Shown here one piece after another: positions 36,213 to 44,324 of a DNA stretch of 64,000 nt. The notes below the pieces were generated by a model. It was not told the DNA's origin. It was given only the letters and a program-made list of their open reading frames with translations, and made no database searches. The first letter of the stretch is position 1; every line of letters starts with the position of its first letter. The stretch spans positions 124,001 to 188,000 of the forward strand of contig NZ_LIYH01000009.1 of the NCBI RefSeq assembly GCF_001905885.1. The letters are read 5' to 3'. This stretch comes from Streptomyces sp. CB03234. GTDB taxonomy: Bacteria; Actinomycetota; Actinomycetes; Streptomycetales; Streptomycetaceae. The position numbers were made by a program, and so were the translations under genes.

Positions 36213-36871
36213 GCCTGCTGATTCCGCTGTACGTCCACCCCGCCGAGGATCCGGGAGCCTGGCACCGCCTGATCACCGCCGCCCGCCGCACGTACGGGGT
36301 GGTCCTGAACCCGGCGAGCGGGCCGGGTACCGGCCCCGACCCGGCGTTCGTCGCGGCGGCCGGCGCGCTGCGGGCGGCGGGCGCCCGGCTGCTGGGCTAT
36401 GTGGACACGGACTACGGTGTGCGCGACCCGCGCGAGGTCGCCGGCGACATGCGGCGGCACCGGGAGTGGTACGCGGCCGACGGCTGCTTCCTGGACCGGG
36501 TGACCGCGACGCCGGACGGGCTGCCCGCCTGCCGGAGGCTGGTCCGGTCGGTCCGCCGGCTCGGTGCCACGACGGTCGTCCTGAACCCCGGGGTCCACCC
36601 GGCGCCCGGCTACGTCCGGCTCGCCGACCTGACGGTGACGTTCGAGGGCCACTGGTCGACGTACGTGGGGGCGTTCAGCCGCCCCGCGTGGACGGCCCGG
36701 CATCCGCCGGCAGGGCTGTGCCACCTCGTCTACGGTGTGCCCGAGGTGCTCGTGCCCCTCGCCGTACGCACCGCGCGCGCACGCGGGGCCGCCGTCTGCG
36801 GACCCGTGACGGGCGAACCGCCCAACCCGTGGAACCGGCTGACCCCCGCGCTTGCGGGGACGGAGCGATGA
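36209..36871 (+). CDS. Spherulation-specific family 4 protein (GH135/Sph3-like)
   Basis: A 220-residue barrel protein. IPLYVHPAEDPGAW at the start, VVLNPASGPG near residue 31, LLGYVDTDYG near residue 62 and FEGHWSTYV near residue 147 are the motifs of Sph3-type endo-glycosidases that cut N-acetylgalactosamine stretches of galactosaminogalactan. No signal peptide is visible from the GTG at 36209, unlike Sph3, whose site of action is the membrane; an upstream start would overlap deeply with the epimerase gene. It may act in the cytosol or be exported by another route. Coupled to both neighbours. Confidence 0.85.
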   Translation: MSLLIPLYVHPAEDPGAWHRLITAARRTYGVVLNPASGPGTGPDPAFVAAAGALRAAGARLLGYVDTDYGVRDPREVAGDMRRHREWYAADGCFLDRVTATPDGLPACRRLVRSVRRLGATTVVLNPGVHPAPGYVRLADLTVTFEGHWSTYVGAFSRPAWTARHPPAGLCHLVYGVPEVLVPLAVRTARARGAAVCGPVTGEPPNPWNRLTPALAGTER

Positions 36872-37659
36872 GACGCGCGGCCCTGGCACGCGCCGTGCTG
36901 CCGGCCGTCCTCGCGGCCTCGGTGCCGACCGCGTGCTCCGGCGCCCCTGACGCGGACGACGCGCGGTGGAAGCCCCGCCCCGGCCTGGCGTGGCAGTGGC
37001 AGCTCGACGGGAGGGTCGACCCGTCCGCCGACGTACCCGTCTACGACATCGACGGCTTCGAGAACACGGCGGCGGACGTGGCCCGCCTGCACCGCGACGG
37101 CCGGAAGGTGATCTGCTACATCAACGTCGGCGCCTGGGAGGACTTCCGGCCCGACAAGGACGCCTTCCCCCGCTCGGTGCTCGGCAGGCCCAACGGCTGG
37201 CGGGGCGAGCGCTGGCTCGACATCCGCAGGACCGACGTACTGCGGCCCCTCATGGAACGGCGCTTCGACATGTGCCGGGACAAGGGCTTCGACGCGGTGG
37301 AGCCCGACCTGGTGGAGGGCTACGCCGACGACACCGGCTTCCCGCTCTCCGCGCGCGACCAGCTCGCGTACAACCGCATGATCGCCGGCATCGCGCACGC
37401 ACGCGGCCTGTCGGTGGGCCTGAAGAACGACCTTCCCCAGATCCCCGAGCTGGTCGACGACTTCGACTTCGCGGTCAACGAGCAGTGCGCGCAGTACGAC
37501 GAGTGCGGCAGGCTCACGCCGTTCATCGCGGCCGGCAAGGCGGTGTTCCACGTGGAGTACACGGAGCCGGCGAGTGACTTCTGCCCGGTGTCACGCGCGC
37601 TGCGGCTGTCCTCGATGCTGAAGAGGCCGGACCTCGGTGTGTGGCGCAGGGCCTGCTGA
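36868..37659 (+). CDS. GH114 endo-alpha-1,4-polygalactosaminidase-like lipoprotein
   Basis: A 263-residue predicted lipoprotein. The signal ends LAASVPTAC near residue 22. The mature part has WQWQLDGRVD, VYDIDGFEN, VICYINVGAWEDFR and GFDAVEPDLVEGY, the motifs of GH114 hydrolases, with acidic residues at the barrel mouth; VGLKNDLPQ and FAVNEQC follow. Ega3, the fungal relative, cuts de-acetylated galactosamine polymer, so the enzyme would work after the CE18-like deacetylase of the same run. ATG at 36868 overlaps the previous stop by four bases. Cysteines near the end may form a disulfide. Last gene of the run. Confidence 0.87.
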   Translation: MRRAALARAVLPAVLAASVPTACSGAPDADDARWKPRPGLAWQWQLDGRVDPSADVPVYDIDGFENTAADVARLHRDGRKVICYINVGAWEDFRPDKDAFPRSVLGRPNGWRGERWLDIRRTDVLRPLMERRFDMCRDKGFDAVEPDLVEGYADDTGFPLSARDQLAYNRMIAGIAHARGLSVGLKNDLPQIPELVDDFDFAVNEQCAQYDECGRLTPFIAAGKAVFHVEYTEPASDFCPVSRALRLSSMLKRPDLGVWRRAC

Positions 37660-37687
37660 CCGCCGCTGGCCGCCCGGGAGCGTTCCT

Positions 37688-38704
37688 TCAGCCGGCGAGC
37701 AGTTCGGGGTGGTGGCGGCGGGCGACCTCGGGGTGGGCCCGTACCCAGCCCTTGAGTTCGTTGCGGCCGTACTCGGCGTGCAGGGGGTTGGCGCGGTCGT
37801 GGGCGATGCCCGGAGCCCGGCTCGGGCAGGTGCCCGGGACGGTGTCGATGACCGCGTCGAGGCGCGGGTTGTAGAAGAACGGCACGGAGTAGCGCTCCAC
37901 CGCTCCCGGTGGGCTGACGACGCGGTGGTCGGTGGCCGACAGGTAGCCGTTCGTCGCTATCTCCAGCAGTTCGCCGAGGTTGACGACGAACGCGCCCGGC
38001 AGCGGCGGCACGTCGATGAAGCCGTCGCCGGAGCGGACCTGGAGCCCGCCCACGCCGTCCTGGAGCAGCAGCGTCAGGAAGCCGTAGTCCTTGTGCGCCC
38101 CCACCCCCTGGCCGCTGCCGGAGGGTGCCGATCCGGGGTAGCGGATCAGTTTGGTGTGCAGGTGCGGGCGGTCGGCGAAGGCGGCGTCGAAGAAGTCCGC
38201 GGGCGCTCCGATGCACAGCAGCAGCTCGCCCAGCAGCCGGTGGGCGACCGCCGCGAGCCGCTCCTGCCAGGCCAGTACCGCCGTGCGCAGCTCGGGCAGC
38301 GCGGCCGGCCACTGGTTGGGCCCCTCCAGCCAGAGGTACGGCGGGTCGTCGGGGCCGATGACAGGCGCGGGCCGTTCGGCGCCCACGTCGAGCTGGTCGC
38401 GCCAGTCCGACCGGCCTCCGGTGAGTTCGTCCCCGACGCGGGTGTAGCCGCGGAAGTGCGGTGAGCGCAGGTTGCTGACGGCCAGCCGGTCAGCCTCCGG
38501 CAGCGCGAAGAACTCCCGTGTGAGGCGCAGGATCCCGGCGGTCTCGTCGGCGCCGACCCCATGGCCGGTGAGATGGAAGAAGCCGACGTCGTGTGCGGCA
38601 TCGTGCAGCTCCTCGTGGAACGCCTTCCGGGTCGCGGGGTCGTCGGCCATGGACAGATCGATGATCGGCAGCCAGCCGGGAGCGAGGGACGACATGGGCG
38701 ACAT
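37688..38704 (-). CDS. Isopenicillin-N-synthase-like 2-oxoglutarate/Fe(II) oxygenase
   Basis: A 338-residue non-haem iron oxygenase. N-terminal PIIDLSMADD and GFFHLTGHGV are the DIOX_N signature; the iron site is H and D in GAHKDYGFL (near residue 208) and H in SATDHRVVS (near 262), and RYSVPFF holds the 2-oxoglutarate arginine. No partner is present to suggest a substrate. Starts at 38770, 38704 and 38695 are all possible; 38704 is chosen for its AGGAG. It converges with GH114 and diverges from the DUF2975 gene, sharing with it the operator region at 38783-38819. Confidence 0.85.
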   Translation of the reverse strand: MSPMSSLAPGWLPIIDLSMADDPATRKAFHEELHDAAHDVGFFHLTGHGVGADETAGILRLTREFFALPEADRLAVSNLRSPHFRGYTRVGDELTGGRSDWRDQLDVGAERPAPVIGPDDPPYLWLEGPNQWPAALPELRTAVLAWQERLAAVAHRLLGELLLCIGAPADFFDAAFADRPHLHTKLIRYPGSAPSGSGQGVGAHKDYGFLTLLLQDGVGGLQVRSGDGFIDVPPLPGAFVVNLGELLEIATNGYLSATDHRVVSPPGAVERYSVPFFYNPRLDAVIDTVPGTCPSRAPGIAHDRANPLHAEYGRNELKGWVRAHPEVARRHHPELLAG

Positions 38705-38782
38705 GATGGCGCCCCGCTCCTGCCGGAGCGAGGCCCTGTTGCCGGGGGTGGCGGGATCGCGTGGGTACATTCCCTTACTGTG

Positions 38783-38819
38783 TCTATCGTTTCTCGATAG
38801 ATTCCCATCGCAACTCGAT
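38783..38819. promoter_or_regulatory. Tandem operators between oxygenase and DUF2975/XRE genes
   Basis: TCTATCGTTTCTCGATAGA (38783-38801) is a perfect 7-base inverted repeat, and ATCGCAACTCGAT (38807-38819) repeats its core ATCG-N5-CGAT exactly 20 bases later, two turns of the helix apart. The region is AT-rich and lies 13 bases before the DUF2975 start. The XRE protein encoded two genes downstream is the likely binder. Confidence 0.75.
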
Positions 38820-38832
38820 CGAAGGGGAGACG

Positions 38833-39330
38833 ATGGGACAGCTGACAGTCCTCGCGCTGCGCGCCGTTCTCGTGGCGCTGCTGGCCGGCTCGGTGTTCGT
38901 CCAGGCGGTGATGGTGCCGCTGCTGGCCGTCGACCTGGAGGAGGCGGGCGGGGACCTCGCGCACCTGCGCGTCCCGTTCGTGGTGATCACGCTGCTGGGC
39001 CTCGTGACGGCCCAGGTCGTCCTGGTCTGCGTGTGGCGGCTGGTGACGATGGTGCGGCAGGGAACCGTGTTCTCCCATGCCGCCTTCCGGTACGTGCACA
39101 TCGTGATCGGTGCGTTCGTGGCGGCCGCGCTCCTGCTGTTCGCGTTCGCGGTCATGCTGGCGCCCGGCGAGGCCGTCGCCCCGGGCATCGTCCTGCTGAT
39201 CTGCGGGGCCGTGGTGGCGGTGCTGGGCGTCGCGCTCATCGTGCTCGTGCTGCGTATGCTGCTCGCCCAGGCGGTCGCGCGCGACGTCGAGGCGGCGCGG
39301 ATGCGGGCCGAACTCGACGAGGTGATCTGA
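38833..39330 (+). CDS. DUF2975 membrane protein
   Basis: A 165-residue protein with four membrane helices and a charged C-terminal helix ending in MRAELDEVI. The pattern LRAVLVALLAGSVFVQAVMVP matches DUF2975 proteins, which nearly always precede a small XRE-type regulator, as here with a one-base overlap (TGATG). It may sense a membrane signal and hold or release the regulator. ATG at 38833 has GGGGAGA upstream. Confidence 0.85.
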   Translation: MGQLTVLALRAVLVALLAGSVFVQAVMVPLLAVDLEEAGGDLAHLRVPFVVITLLGLVTAQVVLVCVWRLVTMVRQGTVFSHAAFRYVHIVIGAFVAAALLLFAFAVMLAPGEAVAPGIVLLICGAVVAVLGVALIVLVLRMLLAQAVARDVEAARMRAELDEVI

Positions 39331-39551
39331 TGCCGATCGCCGTCGACATCGACGTGATGCTGGCGAAGCGGAAGATGTCCGTGGGCGAGCTCGCCGAACG
39401 CGTCGGGATCACACCCGCCAACCTGGCGGTGCTCAAGAACGGCCGCGCCAAGGCGGTGCGCTTCGCCACGCTCGCCGCGCTCTGCGAGGCGCTCGACTGC
39501 CAGCCGGGAGACCTGCTGCGCTGGGAGCCCGAGGACGCGGCGGAGGGGTGA
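39330..39551 (+). CDS. Small XRE-family (YozG-type) regulator
   Basis: A 73-residue protein that is almost entirely a Cro/CI-type helix-turn-helix: MLAKRKMSVGELAERVGITPANLAVLKNG followed by LAALCEALDCQPGDLL. Such small regulators autoregulate DUF2975 operons. The ATG overlaps the preceding stop by one base. The tandem palindromes upstream of the pair fit binding of two dimers. Confidence 0.88.
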   Translation: MPIAVDIDVMLAKRKMSVGELAERVGITPANLAVLKNGRAKAVRFATLAALCEALDCQPGDLLRWEPEDAAEG

Positions 39552-39612
39552 CCGCGCGGTCTGTGTGCCCGTGACCGGACGGCGTTGACCCCACCCCGCG
39601 CCCCGGTGCTCG

Positions 39613-40038
39613 TCAGTGCAGCTTCATCGCGAACGTCACGATGCTGCCGACCGGGCCCGGGGCGATGGTGAGGCGGTCGGTGATCAGACGGGTGAGCCAC
39701 AGGCCCCGCCCGTGGCAGGCGCCGTTGAGGCCGGGGGCCAGGTCCGGGATGACGTCCTCGGTGAAGCCGGGGCCCCGGTCGGAGACGCGGCACTCCAGTT
39801 CCTCCGGCGTCCTGGCCAGTACGAGGACGCCATGCCCGCCCGCGTGCTGGACGACGTTGCCCGCCACGGCGTCCATGGCCACCACGAAGTCGCCGCGCCG
39901 GCAGTCCGGGAGGCCGGTCAGGGCCGCGTAGCCCTCCACCAGCACGCGGAGCCGCGGGATGTCCGCGCCGCCGAAACGGCGGTGCAGCAGGAGCTCTTCA
40001 CCGATGCCGGGCCGCCCCCCGGCGGAGTCCAGGGTCAT
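39613..40038 (-). CDS. RsbW-like anti-sigma factor/histidine-kinase-type ATPase
   Basis: A 141-residue GHKL ATPase. The N box is in FVVAMDAVAGNVVQHA, with Asn near residue 61, and the G1 box is VSDRGPGF followed by GRGLWLTRLITD. It belongs to the Streptomyces group of stand-alone anti-sigma kinases. It is 3 bases downstream of the MEDS gene and thus co-translated; the STAS-like part of that protein could be its antagonist and substrate. Confidence 0.82.
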   Translation of the reverse strand: MTLDSAGGRPGIGEELLLHRRFGGADIPRLRVLVEGYAALTGLPDCRRGDFVVAMDAVAGNVVQHAGGHGVLVLARTPEELECRVSDRGPGFTEDVIPDLAPGLNGACHGRGLWLTRLITDRLTIAPGPVGSIVTFAMKLH

Positions 40039-40041
40039 GGC

Positions 40042-40938
40042 CTACCCCGTCACATCGAGGGCGGCCGGGTCCGCGCCGATGCGGCACAGCAGCGTCGCGT
40101 GCCGCTCGGAGCAGCGGATCCGTACGGGCCTGTCGGCGGGCGCCCGGTCGAGGAGGCGGACGAGCTCGGTCGCGCACTCGGCGCCGAGGAACCCGGTGCG
40201 CAGCAGGTCGACCGTTCGGGTGGAGAGGCCGGGCGGCGGCGCGGGGGTGCGGAGCAGGTCGGCGAGAGCCTGGGCGAACTGCCCGTACGTCGCCACGTCC
40301 GCCTCGCCGATCACCTGCAGCGTGCCGTTGTCGTGCCGGCACCGCAGATGGCCGATCCGGGGCAGCAGGTTCTGCGGGTGTGCCCGGCACATGGCGTCCA
40401 GGACCGGCTCGGGGAAGCGCCGCCGGTCGTACGCGCAGATCTCGCTGTAGAAGCCGTCGGTGAAGAGGTGGCCGGCCCGGCGCTCACGGTCCATCATCAT
40501 GTCGAGATCGGCGCCGAGGTCCGCGACCCAGCCCATGTCGATGTACGTGCGCAGTCCGGTGTACCCCTCGTCGCGGGCGGTCTCGGACTCCTCGACGATG
40601 CGCTGCCACTGCCGGTCGGCGGTGAACCGCCGCGCGGGCAGGATCAGTTCCCGCATGCTGCTCAGCTCCAGTTGGGCCCTCTCGTACCCGGACGCGACCA
40701 GCAGCCCTGGGGCCTCCTGCAGCCGCGACCGGACCTGTGCCTCGGTCAGACGCGGCGGTCCGAAGACGATGACCTTCTCGCCACGGGCCAGTCCGGACCA
40801 GACGAACGCGGCCAGCACGTCCCAGCCGGGCGCATCGTCGTCGTAGCACAGGAACGCGTGGTGTCCGGAGCCCATGTGCTGCACGGGAAGCGTCCCGGGA
40901 TGGTGCTCCTCGCTCGCGAGCACGCCCAATTCACCCAC
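40042..40938 (-). CDS. MEDS-domain sensor with STAS-like C terminus
   Basis: A 298-residue protein. The first 190 residues contain HHAFLCYDDDAPGWDVLAAFV and YDRRRFPEPVLDAMCRAHP, the MEDS (DcmR-type) sensory domain found with sigma-regulator proteins. The last 90 residues, with GTLQVIGEADVATYGQFAQAL, look like a STAS anti-anti-sigma domain, although the phosphorylated serine is not evident (the position after ATYGQF is ambiguous). Sensor, antagonist and the kinase next door would make a partner-switching module. The GTG start at 40938 has a poor ribosome site, and ATG at 40875 is an alternative. Confidence 0.75.
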   Translation of the reverse strand: MGELGVLASEEHHPGTLPVQHMGSGHHAFLCYDDDAPGWDVLAAFVWSGLARGEKVIVFGPPRLTEAQVRSRLQEAPGLLVASGYERAQLELSSMRELILPARRFTADRQWQRIVEESETARDEGYTGLRTYIDMGWVADLGADLDMMMDRERRAGHLFTDGFYSEICAYDRRRFPEPVLDAMCRAHPQNLLPRIGHLRCRHDNGTLQVIGEADVATYGQFAQALADLLRTPAPPPGLSTRTVDLLRTGFLGAECATELVRLLDRAPADRPVRIRCSERHATLLCRIGADPAALDVTG

Positions 40939-40986
40939 CCCCGCGTAACCGCCGTGTGGCCCTACGTTACCAATTCTCCCCGAGCC

Positions 40987-41199
40987 CTACTGGCGCTCCT
41001 CGGCGTCGGGGTGCCTGTCGCGCAGCGCGTCGCCGGGCACCGGCCCTTTCGGCGGGGCGGGCTCCGGCGGCTCCTCCGCCCGGTCCTCCGCTCGGCCTCC
41101 GGCGCCGCGGCCGCCCTCGTCGCGCTGCCGCCGGGCCTGCCGCTTCTCCTCCTCCAGCCGCTTGCGCACCTCTTCGGGCTTGTCTCCGAGCTGGTTCAT
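40987..41199 (-). CDS. Small, charged, helical protein
   Basis: A 70-residue protein of almost only charged and small residues: EEVRKRLEEEKRQARRQRDE forms a probable single helix or coiled coil, followed by a proline-rich tail. A good GGAGAGGG site before ATG at 41199 supports translation. No function is known. Independent gene, upstream of and on the same strand as the MEDS gene. Confidence 0.65.
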   Translation of the reverse strand: MNQLGDKPEEVRKRLEEEKRQARRQRDEGGRGAGGRAEDRAEEPPEPAPPKGPVPGDALRDRHPDAEERQ

Positions 41200-41347
41200 G
41201 ACCCTCTCCGTCCCGCGGGAAGACTCGTCTCGCCGCCAGCGTCACACAGACCCGCCCGGCCCGCATTCCCCGCGTTCTCCTCGGGGGACCCGATTGGTCC
41301 GGACCTTTGTATTGCCGTGCTGTTCGCCTCGGCGTCAAGCTGCCCCC

Positions 41348-42334
41348 ATGGAACTGGAGTTGCGGCACCTCAGGACGATCAGGGCCATCGCCGACGCGGG
41401 AAGTCTCACCAAGGCGGCCACCGCGCTCGGCCTGGCGCAGCCGGCTCTCAGCGCCCAGCTGAGGAGGATCGAACGTTCGCTCGGCGGCGTGCTGTTCGAG
41501 CGCGGGCGCACCGGAGTGCGCACGACGGCACTCGGCGCCCTGGTGCTCGACCGGGCCCGGGTCGTCCTGCCCGCCGTGAACGAACTGCAGCAGGAGGCCG
41601 TACGTTTCGCCCGGTCGGGGTCGCCCGGAGACGGGCGGCGGCGTGCCTTCCGTATCGGTGGCACGCACGGGCCGCTGCTGGGAGGGCTCGTCGACCGGAT
41701 CGCGTCGGCCGAGCCGGGCATCGGCGTGGTCACGCACACGTCCTGGTCGGAACGGGAGATCGCGGCGTCCGCGGCGGAAGGCCGGCTCGACTACGCGCTG
41801 ATCGGTACGTGCGGGGAGAGCACCCCGCCGGAGTCCGGACGGCTGGCGTGGACGGAGGTGGCGCGCGACCCGGTGTTCGTGATGCTGGCCGCCGGCCATC
41901 CCCTCGCCGCCCGGCCGGAGGTCGAGCTCGGCGAGCTGGCGGCGGAGGCGTGGACGGACGTGCCCGGTGACGGGTGCTTCGCGGACTGCTTCGCCGCCGC
42001 GTGCGTCCGCGCCGGCTTCACCCCGGCGACCGTGTACGAGACGGACACCGCGTCGTGCGTCCACCTCGTCCAGGTGGGCCGGGCCGTCGGCCTGTGCCGC
42101 GCCACGTTTCCCGACACACCCGGTATGGTGACCCGGCCGCTGGCGGGCACGCCCCTGGTGTGGCGGCACCTGCTCGGCTGGCACCCGGAGGCGCCCGCCG
42201 CGGCGGGCGCGCCGTTCGTCGTGGACCACGTCCGCGAGGCGCACCGGGCCGCGGTGGCCCGCAGCACCAGCTACCCGCGCTGGCTGGCATCCCGTTCCCT
42301 CCCGGTCCATAACGCCGTGCAGGGGGCCGGCTGA
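41348..42334 (+). CDS. LysR-family regulator
   Basis: A 328-residue regulator. LRHLRTIRAIADAGSLTKAATALGLAQPALSAQLRRIE at residues 5-42 is the winged helix (given here as GSLTKAATALGLAQPAL core), and a periplasmic-binding-like effector domain follows with DYALIGTCGES. The start lies in MELELRHL at 41348. It is in line with the protease gene 85 bases downstream and may control it. It diverges from the small charged protein gene. Confidence 0.9.
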   Translation: MELELRHLRTIRAIADAGSLTKAATALGLAQPALSAQLRRIERSLGGVLFERGRTGVRTTALGALVLDRARVVLPAVNELQQEAVRFARSGSPGDGRRRAFRIGGTHGPLLGGLVDRIASAEPGIGVVTHTSWSEREIAASAAEGRLDYALIGTCGESTPPESGRLAWTEVARDPVFVMLAAGHPLAARPEVELGELAAEAWTDVPGDGCFADCFAAACVRAGFTPATVYETDTASCVHLVQVGRAVGLCRATFPDTPGMVTRPLAGTPLVWRHLLGWHPEAPAAAGAPFVVDHVREAHRAAVARSTSYPRWLASRSLPVHNAVQGAG

Positions 42335-42419
42335 CATCTCCTCCGACCGGGTCCGCTCTCCCTACGGTTTCGGCACACCGCCACACCTCCCCTCCCCCCG
42401 AGACCGAGGAGACTCCCCC

Positions 42420-43823
42420 ATGTTCCACAGACACGCCAGGGCCGCGTGCGTGGGTGCCGCCACCGTGGGCGCGCTGGTGCTGACCGCGCTGCAAGGCGCC
42501 GTGGCCGCGCCCACGGCCGAGCCGCCCGGTTCGGCGGCCCGTTCGGCGGCCCGTTCGGCGGCGGAGACCCTCGCCGTGTCCGCCGTACCGCCGGACGTCC
42601 TCGCCTCCATGCAGCGGGACCTGGGCCTCACGCGCGCCCAGGCGCAGCGGCGGCTCACCAACGAGGCGGAGGCGGGCGCCACCGCCGCCCGCCTCCAGCA
42701 GCGGCTGGCCACCTCGTACGCGGGCGCCTGGGTGGAGGGTGACGAATCGTCGGTCCTCACCGTGGCCACCACCCGGGCCGCCGACGCGGCGGCGATAGCG
42801 GCGAGCGGCGCCGAGGCCGTCGTCGTCCCGCACAGCCTCGCCGCGCTCGACGGCACCAAGGCCGCCCTGGACCGTGCCGCGCGGCGCGCCGCCGACACCG
42901 GCGTGCCCGTCTGGTACGTCGACGTCCGTACCAATTCCGTGGTGGTCCGCGCCGTGGAGCCGGCCGCGGCCGAGTCGCTGATCGCCCGCGCGGGCGGCGT
43001 CGACCGGTCGCGGATACGGGTCGTCCCGACGGACGAACAGCCGCGTCCGCTGTACGACATCAGGGGCGGCGACGCGTACTACATGGGCGGCTCGGGCCGC
43101 TGCTCGGTGGGCTTCGCGATCACGCGGGGTACGCAGCAGGGCTTCGCGACGGCCGGGCACTGCGGCCGGGCGGGCACCACGACGAGCGGGTACAACCAGG
43201 TGGCACAGGGCACGTTCCAGGCGTCCACGTTCCCCGGCCGGGACATGGCCTGGGTGGCGACGAACACCAACTGGACGGCGACGCCGTACGTGAAGGGCGC
43301 GGGCGGCGCGAACGTCCAGGTGACCGGCTCGGTGCAGCAGCCGGTCGGCGCCTCGATCTGCCGCTCGGGCTCCACAACCGGCTGGCACTGCGGCACCATC
43401 CAGCAGCACAACACGAGCGTGACGTACCCGGAGGGCACCATCACCGGGGTGACCCGTACCTCCGTGTGCGCCGAGCCGGGCGACTCGGGCGGCTCGTACA
43501 TCTCCGGCAGCCAGGCCCAGGGCGTCACGTCGGGCGGCTCGGGCAACTGCCGCACCGGCGGCACGACGTACCACCAGCCGATCAACCCGCTGTTGCAGGC
43601 GTACGGGCTGACGCTGAAGACGACCACGGGCCCCGGTGACCCGGGTGATCCCGGTGACCCGGGCGACCCGGGGGAGCCGGGCGGCACGTGGGCGGCGGGC
43701 ACCGTCTACCGGGCGGGCGACCAGGTGACGTACGGCGGCGTCGCGTACCGCTGTCTGCAGGGCCACCAGGCGCAGGCCGGCTGGGAGCCGCCGAACGTCC
43801 CGGCGCTCTGGCAGCGCGTCTGA
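42420..43823 (+). CDS. Streptogrisin-like secreted serine protease with chitin-binding domain
   Basis: A 467-residue prepro-protease. Signal peptide (residues 1-30), then a pro-region with DVLASMQRDLGLTRAQAQ (the alpha-lytic prodomain fold helper) and a mature S1 domain starting near YDIRGGDAYYM at residue 217. The triad is H247 (TAGHCG), D275 (GRDMAW) and S356 (GDSGGS). A short (GDP)4-type linker leads to a C-terminal carbohydrate-binding module, WAAGTVYRAGDQVTYGGVAY to the end, of the CBM5/12 chitin-binding type. The layout matches streptogrisin C. It would digest protein bound to fungal or insect chitin. Confidence 0.92.
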   Translation: MFHRHARAACVGAATVGALVLTALQGAVAAPTAEPPGSAARSAARSAAETLAVSAVPPDVLASMQRDLGLTRAQAQRRLTNEAEAGATAARLQQRLATSYAGAWVEGDESSVLTVATTRAADAAAIAASGAEAVVVPHSLAALDGTKAALDRAARRAADTGVPVWYVDVRTNSVVVRAVEPAAAESLIARAGGVDRSRIRVVPTDEQPRPLYDIRGGDAYYMGGSGRCSVGFAITRGTQQGFATAGHCGRAGTTTSGYNQVAQGTFQASTFPGRDMAWVATNTNWTATPYVKGAGGANVQVTGSVQQPVGASICRSGSTTGWHCGTIQQHNTSVTYPEGTITGVTRTSVCAEPGDSGGSYISGSQAQGVTSGGSGNCRTGGTTYHQPINPLLQAYGLTLKTTTGPGDPGDPGDPGDPGEPGGTWAAGTVYRAGDQVTYGGVAYRCLQGHQAQAGWEPPNVPALWQRV

Positions 43824-43866
43824 GACCGGCGCGTTGGAGACCGGCGCGCTGGAGACCGGCGCCGCC
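43822..43866 (+). repeat. Three tandem 15-bp units after the protease stop
   Basis: GAGACCGGCGCGYTG occurs at 43822, 43837 and 43852, the first copy overlapping the protease stop codon. It encodes nothing convincing and lies directly before the terminator. Confidence 0.7.
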
Positions 43867-43878
43867 GGGCCGTGGGGG

Positions 43879-43913
43879 CGCGTGCCGTGACCTGTGAGGG
43901 GTCACGGCACGCG
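43879..43913. terminator. Strong stem-loop after the protease gene
   Basis: CGCGTGCCGTGACC (43879-43892) pairs perfectly with GGTCACGGCACGCG (43900-43913) around a 7-base loop. Since the genes on both sides converge here, it probably ends transcripts from both directions. Confidence 0.85.
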
Positions 43914-43937
43914 CGTGCTTTCGTCGGCGGGCGCCGG

Positions 43938-44264
43938 TCAGGGTGTTCTTCGTGAGGTGCGGCGGTGGTCACGGTTGGCCCTGACGTGGGCGACCACGAG
44001 CGAGGCCTTCTCGAGGAGCCAGATGGCGCTGAGCGAGACGAGGGCGAAGCAGAGAAGGAAGGCCACGACCGCCGTGACCACGAGCAGCGGACCGCCTCCG
44101 TACGTCGCGTCCCGGGCGCCCCGGAACAGCGGCCCCGCCGCGCCCCCGGCCGCCCCCACGGCGGGGACCAGCAACGCCATGAGCCACACGCGGCCCTTGC
44201 GCGGCACATCGGCGTCGTCATGTGCGCGGTCGTGGTCCGGATGGTCGCTTCTTCCCTCGTTCAC
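43938..44264 (-). CDS. Small membrane protein of unknown function
   Basis: A 108-residue protein with two hydrophobic helices (VWLMALLVPAVGAAGGAAG and GPLLVVTAVVAFLLCFALVS) between acidic and basic tails. It starts with a GTG at 44264 whose ribosome site is weak. It reads in the same direction as the monooxygenase, 60 bases downstream of it. The gap holds a short GC-rich palindrome (44293-44308) that may be a weak terminator. Confidence 0.6.
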   Translation of the reverse strand: MNEGRSDHPDHDRAHDDADVPRKGRVWLMALLVPAVGAAGGAAGPLFRGARDATYGGGPLLVVTAVVAFLLCFALVSLSAIWLLEKASLVVAHVRANRDHRRTSRRTP

Positions 44265-44324
44265 AGAGATCAGTGTGCGGGGTCCGCCGCCCGTCCGGAA
44301 CTCCGGACCGACCCCTGAACTCCC

